64,000 bases of DNA from Odontocerum albicorne (GCA_949825065.1 OX463841.1:19104479-19168478), one strand, 5' to 3'; positions 18,591 to 29,984 are shown, counted from the first letter of the stretch. Made by a program: numbers and translations. The notes: generated from the letters alone by a model not told the origin.

Positions 18591-20935
18591 TTTATATTAT
18601 TGACCATACTTTTCTGTCTTCCTCTACCCGTTTATCAATGATATTCACAATACAAGAATCGACAATCACTTCTTTTATTTTGTGTTACTCATAATTTGAT
18701 TTATATTTATGGGGATGGGAGGAGAATAAACTATGTAGAATAAGAATATGTAATCCTAAATGTATGGATATATGGTAAAGGTAATGTAATATCTGCTTAC
18801 TCCAAAACGTAAATAGTATAGTGATACATTGTATTGTATTCAACTTTCGTTTTATATACTAAAACCTGCCCGGTTTATTGCCGCATGCCAATTACTTCCG
18901 ACCATCTTAAAACATGTTAAAAGACCTTTCTGTGCATAACTTTTTTTGGTCATCGGTCGGCAATCAAATTCAAAACTTCAGGAAGTTTTGAATTTGAATC
19001 CCGATCTTCACTAATCTCCAAATTTCACGAAAACTTGTGTTGTTTTCGTAAAACCTTACATGCTTCTATAATTTTGTTTTTTTTTGTTATACTATATTTA
19101 TACAATTGACTCATGTTTCTCGTTTTTTTTAATGCATTATTCTTTTAAATGTATAAATTACACTTGTGAGGTGCATGGCCGCGCGGTAACGCACTGGACT
19201 TCCGTGCGGAAGGTCGTCGCACAATGAATATCATCTCATAATTCAATATTGTCGAATGTACTGCAGAATTAAAATAAGTAGTGATTTTTATTCCTTACAT
19301 CCCATAGATTTCAGAAAAAAATCATCGTTTTTGTAGGTTCTTCCGTTGATTTATTATAACTTGTCAAAGTTGTATGTTTGGAGAGAGCAAATTTATAGCG
19401 ACGATTTAAGTGAAACTTTGAACTTATATTTTATGTATTTTTAGATTAGTACAATTTCAGTATTTACTTTTTTATATTTAAAAAATCAACTATTTTATAT
19501 TATTCAGAAATAATCATTTGATTTGTTTCTACTTAATTTATAATTAAAATATAATTTAGAAAATAAGTAAAGAAAAAATTAAAAAATCAAAGCTTCGTTA
19601 AACTTTTAACAACTAGCGAATTTTGCCGAAGGTTGGATATTATGATATTTATATTAACTAAAGTATTTAGTCTTAGAATTAACAATAAAATTCTGCGCCT
19701 GCTTGCGCCTTTTTTTAAAATCATTTTTAAACTAACAAAGGCGCTGCGTAAAACTACGGTGCGAAGAAGTATACATAAACTCAAAATTCAATAGCTTTCA
19801 AACCAATGAAAATATTGAGGTATAATTTTACACACACATTAATAATACAATATTTTATTATGATTTCTAAAAATATAAAAAAAAATTGGTGGAACAAGTT
19901 TTTACATTTTTTATTAGATATACATGATTTTTCTACAATGTAAGAATGGAAAATTGATAAAAAAAATAGAATAAAATACAATTCATATAATAAAAATTAT
20001 ATTCTCAACGCGATGTGTGAGAGTTTATATTTTTGCTTGTCATAAGAATAATTATACGGCGAATTAACTTACCAACATACACTAGACTAGTACACTAACT
20101 ACCAAGTGCTACAGTACTTCAGTGAGGAGTGTATTGTATATGTATATTTAACACATTTATTAATCTGATCCTAATTGTAAAAGTGCTTGAGCTTCGTCAT
20201 CTAGTTACATGATCTTCACAACAGCCATGATATTTCAGGTTAAATGAATTATTAGATGCATACACCCCTTTACCGTAGTACTGTAGCACTTGTAGGTAGT
20301 GAACTAGTGATAAATAATTTCAGTCATTTAAATATGATTAAAACCACAAAAGTACGTTTTAGTAATGAGTGTCGAATGTTTTGATCTTGTTATAATGCTT
20401 TATAGGGTCAGAATATAGCTATGATAAAAATCTTGTAAACAACTTATCTCAATTTTCTGTGTTTTATCGATAATTTAAAAAAATAACTTTTTATACAAAT
20501 AATTATCTGTATAAAGATAAATTACAATATATAAAATAATAAGTTATAATAATATCATTTACTATTTAAAATAATAATTAAAGCCTTTTATTTATTGTGA
20601 GTTTTACAGTGTTTCTTATGATATTACAGTGTTTCTTATGAACATAAAATAAAAATATGACTTGCAATATTCAATAATGTGTCATTTGTTTTATTTTCGG
20701 TATGTTACAAACGACTAATGCTGTTTTATTGTTAAATTTTTGAGAAGAAGATTATGTGAAAAATTGATGTTTATAAAATGTATTTTCAATGTACTAAAAC
20801 TCATATTTTCATTGTTTTTTATTATGATTTTAGTAAATTATAAAAGTATATATATTCATCAACTTTTACACCAAATTTCATATTGATACTCTCATTGGTT
20901 CCGGAGTTATTGAATTTTGAGATGATTTAGAGTGT
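18591..20935. other. AT-rich, no gene seen
   Basis: Very AT-rich. A tRNA-like patch at 19168-19210 (CATGGCCGCGCGGTAACGC) looks like the head of a second SINE family (see 28160-28245). A duplicated TTACAGTGTTTCTTATGA occurs at about 20606 and 20626. No coding signal. Confidence 0.5.
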
Positions 20936-20936
20936 T

Positions 20937-21125
20937 TGGCCCCAATGTGCGTCGGTTCAAACCCCGCACTGTGCTATGCTACTCCTCTTGAACGACACAG
21001 CCACTTTTTCCGCCTGGTGTTCCAAGGAGGGAAAAACACAACGTCAAATTTAGAAGATCTACAAAGGTTTCTTTGTATTTCGTCTTCTCTTGGTAAGATT
21101 TCTTACCAAATATGTTTTTCTTAAT
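20937..21125 (+). mobile_element. Possible second-family SINE, B-box only
   Basis: GTCGGTTCAAACCCCGC gives a good B-box near 20953, and the A-box region is decayed. The downstream body (CTACTCCTCTTGAACG, GGTGTTCCAAGGAGGG) has no second copy in the window, so it may not be a complete SINE. Confidence 0.3.
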
Positions 21126-21164
21126 ACATGTAGATGTACCCAATTTTTCGATTTCCAAGTGTGC

Positions 21165-21225
21165 CCCCTGAGGATAGTTCGTTCTCTAAATGACGCTATA
21201 CAAATTATCCTTTTATTATTAACTG
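21165..21225 (+). mobile_element. CR1/L2-like LINE 3' end fragment
   Basis: GACGCTATACAAATTATCC followed by TTTTATTATTA closely matches the 3' end of the LINE at 29985-31205 (GGCGCTGTATAAATTATCC, TTATATTATTATT), including the preceding GAG-GATxxT-TCTCxAAA block. It is 5'-truncated to about 60 bp, as is usual for LINE insertions. Confidence 0.6.
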
Positions 21226-22084
21226 TTGGTGACTGCTAATCAAGTTGAAGAAATATATATTATCCGACTGTGTCCAATTATATAATTTAGTTATGCGCTC
21301 CATGAGAGTGTCACATTATACTACGAGTAGTATTGTGCTCCGCCGCAATTTGCCATGTCATCAATCACGTGTACGAGTATTGAAAGTTTCATAACTCAGC
21401 ATAAGCGTTTGTTCACTTTCAAATTTTCTTGCAATTGGCACTTTTCTTCAATATATTGCGAAATACTTATGTCTCTTCTCTCGACTTCTGAGAATATCCA
21501 AGTATTTTAGTTTCTTTCGACTTAAAAAAAATCGATTCACACGCGTAACTGGAAATAGCATTGTATATATCGGAGGATTCTAATTCTGATTGATTTGCAT
21601 TTTAGCCAACTTGTGGAGAATGTTTTCCATTGTTCAGAATCATAAAAAATAATAACGTGTCAAAGTCATTTCACAATTTTTACGTTATTTTGTATAATTT
21701 TGCTATCTAATTTGTTTTGAATATTCAATCGAAAAATAATTGCCCCATATCACAAAATATGTTATTTAAAATACAGCAATCACTCGATTGATGCGGTTAA
21801 TGTGTACTTGAAAAGTTCCGCAATAATCGAAAAATAGTACAAAATAAGGTGATTCGCTATGTTTATTACAGTGTGAATATATAGAGTTAAAAACAGTGAT
21901 ACCAATCAGTGATATTTTTATTTAAAACAAAAACATACATAACCATAGGCAGATACGTTTATTAGAATTTTATGTAGTTTACTTTTGCCATTATTTTTTT
22001 GTTGTAAAATAACAAAGCTTGAAAACCATGTAATTTTTCTCCATTTCCTCATACATTCTTTGTAGCAGCTATCATATGTTTCCA
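21226..22084. other. No gene seen
   Basis: AT-rich; octamers TACGAGTA occur near 21321 and 21372. No open frame of note. Confidence 0.5.
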
Positions 22085-22531
22085 GGTTTCATCGGATGGA
22101 TGAACAAGGCTGAAAAAAGCCGAATAAATGTTGTAAGAAATGCGTGTATTTAAAAGAATACACAGTACAAAGTATGACAGAATACGGAACGAAGTGATTG
22201 AGAGGAGTGTGAACTTAAGGCTGATATGAGCAAGATGAAAAGGAGCACTCTTAGATGGTTTGGGCGTGTGGAACGAACGAAGAAAGACTAACAACATAAA
22301 TTTACAGTGCAAATGTGAGTGGAACGCTTGCTAAAGGAAGACCAAGGAAATTAAGATTGGATCAAGTATACGATATCTTGAAAGAAGAAAATGTTAAAAT
22401 CAGGTCAGAATCGTGGGAGCAGGTGTATGGATGTAGAAGAGGCAAAATATGTTTGTCGCGATAGAAAAGTCTGGCGCTTTCTCCATTTTGCCTATCTCGA
22501 TAGGGAGACGGCGTGATGGTATGTATGTATT
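22085..22531 (+). pseudogene. LINE 3' end, plus strand
   Basis: Frameshifted readings give DRIRNEVIERSVNL-like, KMKRSTLRWFGRVERT, GRPRKLRLDQVYDILKEENV, then MDVEEAKYVCRDRKVW and a GACGGCGTGATGGTATGTATG tail. It is the same family as 7585-8096. A SINE in the opposite orientation abuts the tail (22532). Confidence 0.65.
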
Positions 22532-22749
22532 GTATTACACTTTCCTTGTATAAAATACCATCTGGTGGACATATTGCCATTTGGCAATCGCTTCCAACGA
22601 ACCAGAAAGATGTTCAAGAGGTCCTTAAGTGAAAAACCCCAGATTACAATTTCTGTATTTTAAATCTGGGTTCCATCGGGGGTTACAAGTTACAACCCGC
22701 AACCCCCGGGTTGAGAAACAAGCGTCTTGCCAACCAAGCCACGGAGATC
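22532..22749 (-). mobile_element. SINE copy, minus strand
   Basis: Tail GTATTACACTTT at the low end, then CATTTGGCAATCGCTTCCAACG, GAGGTCCTTAAGTGAAAA, a B-box relic (GTTACAACCCGCAACC) and GCCACGGAGATC at the high end. It sits directly after a LINE 3' tail. Confidence 0.75.
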
Positions 22750-22822
22750 GTCTATTTTACCTAAACATTGTCTGGTGTTTTTTGTACACAAGTGTTTTAA
22801 TTAATTCGTGTTTTATCTGTTT

Positions 22823-23007
22823 GTATTATATAACACTTTCGTATACAGAACGACCTGGCAAGTTTATTGCCACGTGGCGTTCTCTTCCAACCATACAGAC
22901 ATATGTTAAAGAGGCTTTTAGTGAAAACCAGACTTCTCCAATGAGCATCGAGCCCCCCCCCCCCCGATTGGAAGATAGGTGTCTATCCAATCGGGTTATG
23001 GAGGATC
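22823..23007 (-). mobile_element. SINE copy, minus strand, rearranged head
   Basis: The tail (GTATTATATAACACTTTCGT) and body (CGACCTGGCAAGTTTATTGC, GAGGCTTTTAGTGAAAACC) are intact. The tRNA-like half is replaced by a run of 12 C and an inverted repeat (CCGATTGG...CCAATCGG) and ends in TATGGAGGATC. It lies 74 bp from the previous SINE, in the same orientation. Confidence 0.65.
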
Positions 23008-23074
23008 TTTTTCAATACATTTTACAAATAAAGCTTTTTTTATTCATATTTCTCATTGACTAATGTTAAAAATG

Positions 23075-23235
23075 GGGAAATATACTCGTATAAAGCACCG
23101 TTAATTGAATAATCTCGTTTGAAGTTTTCTAAATCGGAGAATATACTTGTGTAAGGCGCCGTTAATTGAACAACCTCGCTTAAAGTTTTCTAAAATGAGA
23201 TTATATACTCGTATAGTATAAGGCGGCCGTTAATT
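23075..23235. repeat. About 72-bp degenerate tandem repeat, 3 units
   Basis: The units share ATATACTCGTATAAGGC, CGCCGTTAATTGAA, CTCGTTTGAAGTTTTCTAAA. The TACTCGTA octamer is present in units 1 and 3 and mutated to TACTTGTG in unit 2, so it predates the duplication. Confidence 0.8.
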
Positions 23236-23435
23236 GATCTTGAATCCCCAGAAGGTGATTTTTGATTTCTCCAAAGCTGTGTTTTCCTCTTGTGCTCGTA
23301 TTAACTACGAGTTATTTCTCTTATAACTTTTCTCACGACTGCATTCGTGGGACTCGGAGGTCTGTATTTATACCGTTAAGTACAGAGTGAAGCGTACAAT
23401 TGTTCTGTTCAGCCATTCTCTTTTAGCTTATCGAC

Positions 23436-23942
23436 TGTTGTAACAGCCGATATCTCGGTAATACTTTCGGTTATCTAGCCTATTGTTCTGCCCCACAGCG
23501 ATTCGCTAGCGGATACTGAAAGTCGGTGATAGGCAAGTCTTGTTCGAAGAAAAAATAATAGAAAATGAAAGAATGTACAAAACGGCCACGATATCCGGTC
23601 GCATCGGCTGCATTCGACCTATATACTTGTATAATACTCGTACATTGCAATGTGACGTGCCGTGCCGCTGCGAGACCGTAATGACTCTATTTTACCTCGC
23701 TTTCCTTTCTCCTGAATGCCCGGCGACTTCCGCCCAGAAGAGAGGGCTCCGACAAATTAGGCTTCGCATTCACCAGTCATCAATTAAGCTGGGGGGAGGA
23801 GTCTCAGATCGCTGCCTCTGATTGCACTCATTCAGTCGAGCTGATTATCCTACTCGCTGGTGTCTACCTTCGTTATATCAAATAAAAATCTTGCTTCAGA
23901 AATTAGTCTCGTTCCATATCGTTTCTCAAGATTGTGTCAACA
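23436..23942 (+). mobile_element. Possible solo LTR (BEL/Pao or similar)
   Basis: It begins TGTTGTAACAGCCGATATC and ends GATTGTGTCAACA, giving TG...CA ends with an imperfect TGTTG/CAACA inverted repeat. It contains a TATATACTTGTATAATAC promoter-like stretch and an AATAAA near 23880, about 60 bp before the end, as expected of an LTR. It is GC-richer than the flanks. No target duplication, primer-binding site or gag-pol is visible, so it is a candidate only. Confidence 0.35.
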
Positions 23943-24002
23943 ATAAACTATATACTCGTAACTAAGTAACGCATCAAAAAAAATACTCAATACCCTCTAA
24001 AC

Positions 24003-24193
24003 GACCTCCGTGGCCGAGTTGGTAAGATTCCTGTCTTCCAACCTAAGGGTGCGGGCTCGATTCCCATTTATACGCAGATGTTTTAAAAAGGGTTTCACGT
24101 AAGGCTGGTTTAAATACCTTCTGGTTGGTTGGAGAGATTGCCTCATGGCAATAAACCCGCCAGGTTATACTGTACACAATCGAAGTGTAATAC
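24003..24193 (+). mobile_element. SINE copy, plus strand, with octamer insertion in its tail
   Basis: GACCTCCGTGGCCGAGTTGG (good A-box), GGTGCGGGCTCGATTCCC (B-box), CTGGTTGGTTGGAGAG, CTCATGGCAATAAACCCG, CCAGGTTATACTG. The tail reads GTGTAATACTCGTACAAT, whereas the copy at 48988-49179 reads GTGTAATACAATT: the difference is a 6-bp CTCGTA at a TA. Confidence 0.85.
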
Positions 24194-24534
24194 TCGTACA
24201 ATATAATACTTTTTTTGAAATCTATAAACATTTCTTTTAATTTTTACGGATATGAATAGTTAGATGATTTTTTATATTTATATGTAACTATCAAGCGCCA
24301 AAGTTTAGCGAATCAATTTCTCCTTTTTATACTCTTATTGCTGTAATTTTAAGCGTTTATTAATATCATGAAATATAACAGGCTTATTGAGTATTACAAT
24401 TTTTGTTGATGTACTCATATAATAAATTGTCTGCTTCTTTTTCGTCGTGACCTCAATGCTGAGGAACGTGACTTACAAATTGTTGCATATTCGTGTGGTT
24501 TTCTTGGGAAAAATTCGTCCAGGAAAAAAGTTTG

Positions 24535-26090
24535 AAAAGCTAAGGGCCGCGACTTGGAACGTTAACAGGAAAGAGTAAAGAACTTGCGGAGGTTATGAGA
24601 AGACGCAAAATAGATATTGCATGCATCCAGGAAACTAAATGGAAGAATACAAACATTGATAAATGCCGCTATCTAGAAACACAGAATAATGAATATAAAT
24701 TATATTTCTATGGGGAAAATAACTCCAGAAATGGTATGGCTATAGTATTACACCAAAAGTTCCATGACAATCTGATAAAGATCGTAGCAGTGAATGATAG
24801 GATCATTATGATAAAACTCGTAGTTTGTAACGCCATATACAATATCATTTGTGCTTATGCTCCACAAATGGGATGCGACGCGGAAGAAAGAAATTCATTC
24901 TGGTAAAAGCTGGAACAATTAATTCAAAACATACCCGAAAATGAAACTATTATGGGCGCGGACATGAATGGGCACATAGGAATATCAAATACCGGTCACG
25001 AAGCAATCCATGGTGGGTTTGGGTATGGGACGCGTAACCAACAGAGGAACGAGCTGCTGAACTTCGCAGAGGCATATGGCTTAACGATTGCTAACACATA
25101 TGCCCGTAAAAAGTTTGAACACCTTATAACTTACAAAAGCGGAAATGCAGCAACACAAATAGATTATTGGTTGTGTAGCAAAGAAATGAGGAAAATGTGT
25201 AGAGACTGCAAAGTCATCCCTGGAGAGCCCCTGGCAACCCAGCATCGTTTAGTGTTGCTTGAACTACTTGTGCCAAAGCGTACGTTGCCCAAAGACCAAC
25301 TAAAACCGATACCAAAAATTAAATGGTTCAACATCTCAAATGAAAAAGGCAAACAACTAAAATCTAAAATGAAAAGTTGGATGATTGAAAATGTGCAAAA
25401 TTTCGACGTACTTAAGCCAAATGAAATGTGGGAGGCATTGTCACAGATATGCACACAATATGCTAAGCAACACCTTGGAGATTCAAAAGGTAAACTAAAA
25501 ACTAAGAAAGAGTCCTGGTGGTGGTCGGATGATGTACAAAGGGGTATTAAGGAGAAAAAGATTGCTTTTAAGAATTGGTCTAACTGTGATAATGAAACAG
25601 AGAAAGAAGGCCTCCTTCTATTATATAGGGAATCCAAAAGAAAAGCAAAGAAACTAGTAGCCTCTGCCCAATATGAGGCGATGAAAGACATATACGAAGA
25701 ACTGGAAACACAACAAGGAGTTCAGAAAATATAGAAAATTGCGGCACAAAGAAAAGAGAGGGCTAAATCGATCAGAACCCCTAAGTACATAGAGGATAAT
25801 GAAGGCAAGTTAATCACTGAAGAAAGTAAAATATGTGAAAGATGGAAAGACGAAAGATGGAAACCGCTAGAACTTGTCCAGGAATATGTGTATCTGGGCC
25901 AACTTATTTCCTTTGTAGGTGGCATATCGGAGGAAATAGCACGAAGGGCGTGAATAGTACGTTGGATAGATGAAATCAGGAAGCATGGCAGCATCACATG
26001 GCATCAACGAGCAAAAAACCGAACTATTTGGAGTCAGCTTGGGGAGACCTTCATCCAGCAGTGGATCGACCTTGGTTGACAATGATGATA
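24535..26090 (+). mobile_element. RTE-like LINE with deleted RT domain
   Basis: An APE-type endonuclease is followed by a linker, then directly by the C-terminal end. The RT core is missing. Junction one is at about 25850: RWKDE is followed by [20 protein letters not shown] (a late RT block), with GAAAGATGGAAA present on both sides, so a repeat-mediated deletion is likely. Junction two is near 25950, between EEIARRA and [17 protein letters not shown]. It ends [16 protein letters not shown] and a stop, then an array of TA repeats, in keeping with RTE elements that end in short tandem repeats. Confidence 0.85.
24550..25740 (+). pseudogene. RTE-like endonuclease domain pseudogene
   Basis: The reading starts near LRAATWNV (24540s), is interrupted by a small frame loss, then runs in one frame: GKSKELAEVMRRRKIDIACI, QETKWKN (catalytic Glu), NSRNGMAIVL, ICAYAPQMG, GADMNGHIG, TQIDYWLCS and TQHRLVLLEL, the order of motifs in APE-type LINE endonucleases, which nick target DNA to prime reverse transcription. 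In-frame stops: TAA at 24904-24906 and TAG at 25732-25734 (where YK is expected in IYKIA). A lysine-rich linker (KRKAKKLVASAQYEAMKD) follows. The motifs are well preserved, so the insertion seems fairly recent. Confidence 0.85.
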
Positions 26091-26099
26091 TATATACGA

Positions 26100-26568
<469 letters not shown>

Positions 26569-26569
<1 letters not shown>

Positions 26570-27390
26570 TTTTGTCCAACCCTTTTGTCCATTTTCCTCC
26601 TTTTCTCCTTAACATCTTCTTTTAACTGTATCAACAGACCAGAGTAGTACTCTCCAGTTATTGTGATGCCCTTATCTTTGTAATCTATCAGCAGTATGCC
26701 TTCCACATCCCAAAAAATGTAGCCATAATTTTTTCAACCGTTTGCGACACTTTGGACTTCTTAGGGGGATGTGTGCCCTTTTTATGCCACTGCATGGACT
26801 CCTGCTTCTGCTTCGCCGTCTACTCATAATGATGAACCCAAGTTTCATCTCTAGTTACAATTCGACTAAAAATCTTATCTTTGTTGTTTCTGCAGAGGTC
26901 CTAAAACTGTCGTGTTGTTGTTTTGGAAGTGGCATGAGCATTCTGGGTACACACCTTGCACTGACTTTTGACATCCCTGGATGCTGATGGAGGAATGGTT
27001 GTACGAGTAGGTTGACCTCCAACAATTTCTGCAAGCTGTTGTTTGTTTAGGCGGGCATCTTCAAGCACAAGCTTCCCTACTTTTTTGACGATGTTTGAAG
27101 AAGTGGCCTCATCAGGCCGTCCTGGTCGGAGGTCGTCTTCAATCGACTATCTCATTTGCTTAAAAAGACTATGCCACTTGTAAACCATCGTTTTTCCTGG
27201 ATAATAGCCCTCGTAAACTGCCAACATACGAGTATCTTCCAAATGATTTGAGGTGTTTTACCTTAATTCGTGAGAAGCTTAATGACGGCGTGATACTCAA
27301 TTTTTTCCATACTTGGGATGTTATTAATGTTTGACATTCTCTCTCGACGATATCTTAAACAATACTGTCAAAATTAGACTAAAACTTGGT
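26569..27390 (-). pseudogene. Mariner transposase, minus strand, C-terminus lost
   Basis: Start: MSNINNIPSMEKIEYHAVIK (about 27338). Then LEDTRMLAVYEGYYPGKTMV and YKWHSLFKQM of the HTH region, LTKQQLAEIVG-like sequence, HQHPGMSKVSARCVPRMLMP, an ETWVHY-like catalytic region (decayed, near 26830) and [20 protein letters not shown] (about 26700). The D2 and D3 motifs are gone: the element stops at the microsatellite. Two TA-CGAG-TA octamers (27002, 27226) lie inside. Removing 6 bp at 27226 restores the usual LED-MLAVYEG spacing. TIRs were not identified. Confidence 0.75.
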
Positions 27391-27394
27391 GAAT

Positions 27395-27510
27395 ATACTA
27401 ATAATTATTAGTATATGGGGACTGTAGTGCGCGTGCGCATGTTTCTATAATATGGCTAATTATAATTAGTCATATTATCGAAACATGCGCACGCGCATTA
27501 CCGCCCCTTC
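27395..27510. mobile_element. Foldback MITE
   Basis: Imperfect inverted arms: GCGCGTGCGCATGTTTC...GAAACATGCGCACGCGC, with TATAATATGGCTAAT pairing ATTAGTCATATTAT in the middle. The outer ends GGGGACTGTAGTGCG and CGCATTACCGCCCC also pair. Just before lies a small palindrome ATACTAATAATTATTAGTAT. It is non-coding and would form a strong hairpin. Confidence 0.75.
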
Positions 27511-27800
27511 CTTAACCTCTCCATTCCACGAATTTATTGACCTCCCTTCGTACCTCAATTTAATATCTCCAAATATCAAGTCAGCAAAATATTACTTTCA
27601 CAGTTGAATTCCGTCTTAAAAATCATCCTTCCTATTCAAATTGAAGCTAATCTGCAAGGTTTTCTTGATTGCAAAGTTGAACATGCATTAGTTCCTTTTT
27701 GTATGTATACTTCAATTTGATCGTTACCAAAAGTATGTGTCTAAATGTTAGAAGCAGTGTTGCTGGTGTCAATGGTCTGACGGATTTTTATGCATTATTG
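27511..27800. other. No gene; dispersed repeat at 27745-27800
   Basis: AT-rich. 27757-27782 shares its sequence with 18315-18350 (GCAGTGTTGCTGGTGTC and TCAATGGTCTG), a low-copy dispersed repeat of unknown type. Confidence 0.45.
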
Positions 27801-27860
27801 ACATCCTGGTTTTTATTCCTTTCTACATATGTATGTAGAAAGGAATAAAAACCAGGATGT
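27801..27860. repeat. Perfect 29-bp inverted repeat with 2-nt centre
   Basis: Arms ACATCCTGGTTTTTATTCCT-TTCTACATA and its exact reverse complement, separated by TG. Immediately after, ACTTGGGGATGTATGT is duplicated (27859-27893). Perfect arms suggest a recent template-switch event or a hairpin element rather than an old MITE. Confidence 0.95.
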
Positions 27861-28159
27861 ACTTGGGGATGTATGTACTTGGGGATGTATTTTATATCGA
27901 AACAGCGCTTTCAACTCGTTAATTTATTTTTCTCCAGCCGCTTGTATTACTTCTTTTCTTTAACCACCTTGTTTCCTCTCAGCCCACTCGGTTTTATGTA
28001 ACAGTAAAATGAATTTTCTTTGGTTTATTATAGTTTTATTTTATTTTGAATATATCAATTAAAAATTGAGTTTGTTTTAAAAATATATTATACGAGTACA
28101 TGACTAAAGTCGTAGGCATCCTTGAGCCTTCGAATATCAGGCGGATATTGTTACCTGTA

Positions 28160-28245
28160 TCATTCGAGAATTGCAAAGCGTGGAGTTTGAATCGCCGGCT
28201 TCCGCACTGAGATCCAGCACCTCCCCGCGCGGCCATGGATAACTT
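28160..28245 (-). mobile_element. Second-family tRNA-like SINE head, minus strand
   Basis: The minus strand reads CATGGCCGCGCGGGGAGGTG, GATCTCAGTGCGGAAGCC, GGCGATTCAAACTCC (B-box-like), TTGCAATTCTCG. The CATGGCCGCGCGG head recurs at 19174. It could be a SINE or a tRNA relic. Confidence 0.4.
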
Positions 28246-28340
28246 AACTTTTGTGCGTTATTTATTTTATCCTATTGAAATCGGAAGTTTTGTGCGTTAT
28301 TTGTCTTATGATAGCAACATTTCTGCGAAAAACCTTTCGA

Positions 28341-28560
28341 GCCAAGTGGGAACAGCTGGATCCATCTGAAGTAAAATGTGGCGCTCTACCTACACCGACA
28401 CGGTATGACGGTGTAACTCTTCGTATTGCCAAGTGGGAAAAGCTGGATCCATCTGAAGTAAAATGTGGCGCTCTACCTACACCGACACGGTATGACGGTG
28501 TAACTCTTCGTATTGCCAAGTGGGAACAGCTGGATCCATCTGAAGTTAAGTTGGAAAACA
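28341..28560 (+). repeat. 87-bp (29-codon) tandem repeat
   Basis: The units start at 28341, 28428 and 28515 (2.3 copies). The period is exactly 29 codons and the plus frame stays open: AKWEQLDPSEVKCGALPTPT followed by RYDGVTLRI. The minus strand is open over the same repeats, so openness alone is not evidence of coding. It differs from the surroundings in G+C. Function unknown. Confidence 0.9.
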
Positions 28561-28580
28561 TGAAAATAATAAAAATATAG

Positions 28581-29984
28581 CATCAAAAAGTAGTTTCTTA
28601 TAATAGATATTTAAAAAATCTAAAAGTAAATTAGTTTTTTTTATGCTTTCCGTCAGCCTTTTTTAAAATTTAATAATTTATGTACATTAGAGAGGAATGG
28701 TTTTTTGAAAAGATCGTATTTCTCTTAGTTTTTCTTAATAAAATTGAAAGAAAAACGTTAAAATCGTCAAGGTTCTATTAAAACCATGACATTTTTTTAT
28801 CGAGTGTGCATGAAAGACGCAACATTTTTACAAAATAGTTCTAAAAATATAGTTAAGGAACTCAAGATAAGATTTTAATAAAATCCTGACGGCAGTACTA
28901 TATATGGTAATATCTTCGAAACAGTTTTGAATTTCTAAATTCTCAAAATCGCTCCACTCCAATGTAACGTTACGTGGTCGAGTTTATAACTTTCGTAGCG
29001 AGTGTTTGAGTTCGGCGGCTCCAGGTATCAGCATCAGTACTTAGTACCTACCGTGAGTGATATTTCCGCAACGAATCCATAAGCCGGTGCGACAACTGAA
29101 GTATCTCATACGGCACCGTGCAATTATCGAATGAGTTCACTCCGACGTCCCTCCGTCATGGTATCAGTCCGTCACTTGCCAGGCCCATACCCGCCGTACT
29201 ATTATATCATATATCGCCCAATCCAAGTCACTAACAACTAAGACCTGGGTCTTATTTATTCATAGTTAATAACTGTCATCGCAACTTAGACTACTATTAA
29301 TGGAGCTTTTTTGCGAAATGTGTTGGAATGTTTTAAATTAAATAATTGGATGACGTTATCGGTCTTAAGTGAAACTGTTACAATCCATTATCATCGACTA
29401 TATCCGCTTCTGAAATTGACCAGATGAAAATTACTGTCAATATCCCATGCAATTGGGGCGGGGAGCAACATCGCAGATATTTTTTTCTATAAAATAAACA
29501 GTTTTATACTGTATGAGACTTCCTTAGACTCGATAATTGAAAAAGATGATTGTATAAAAAAACTATGATGCTCACATTTCGTGGAATAGTTGCTTCAAAC
29601 CAATGGAGGCATTGAAAAATATTTAAAACAAACATTTTACGTAAAGACAGTATCGTGATAAAAAATATGCACGTTTATCACAGAAATAAACATTAATGAA
29701 AAAAAAACTTATCATCTCCTATGGAGTAGATTTATAATGGATTCATTACAAAAATGAACAAACACTCGGTGGAAAACAATGCATTGAAATGTAGACCACG
29801 AATGAAACGATGAGCATCGAAGGCCTTCGATACGACAAAGGGGGTGGTCTCAACAATGGTGACGCTAAGTATTTGATATTGTTCAATATCACGATTTGTG
29901 AATGATATTCTCATGTGATCATACATCACTACAGAGACCGTTGTTTTAAGACTGACGTAGGATTTGTTGACTAGGGTAGAAAAA
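28581..29984. other. No identified gene; GC-richer stretch 28970-29230
   Basis: 28970-29230 is unique, with balanced composition and many CpG sites, and without a long frame. A 65-codon minus-strand frame at 29732-29929 (RDIEQYQILSVTIVETTPFV and after) looks protein-like, but I cannot identify it. Confidence 0.3.
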
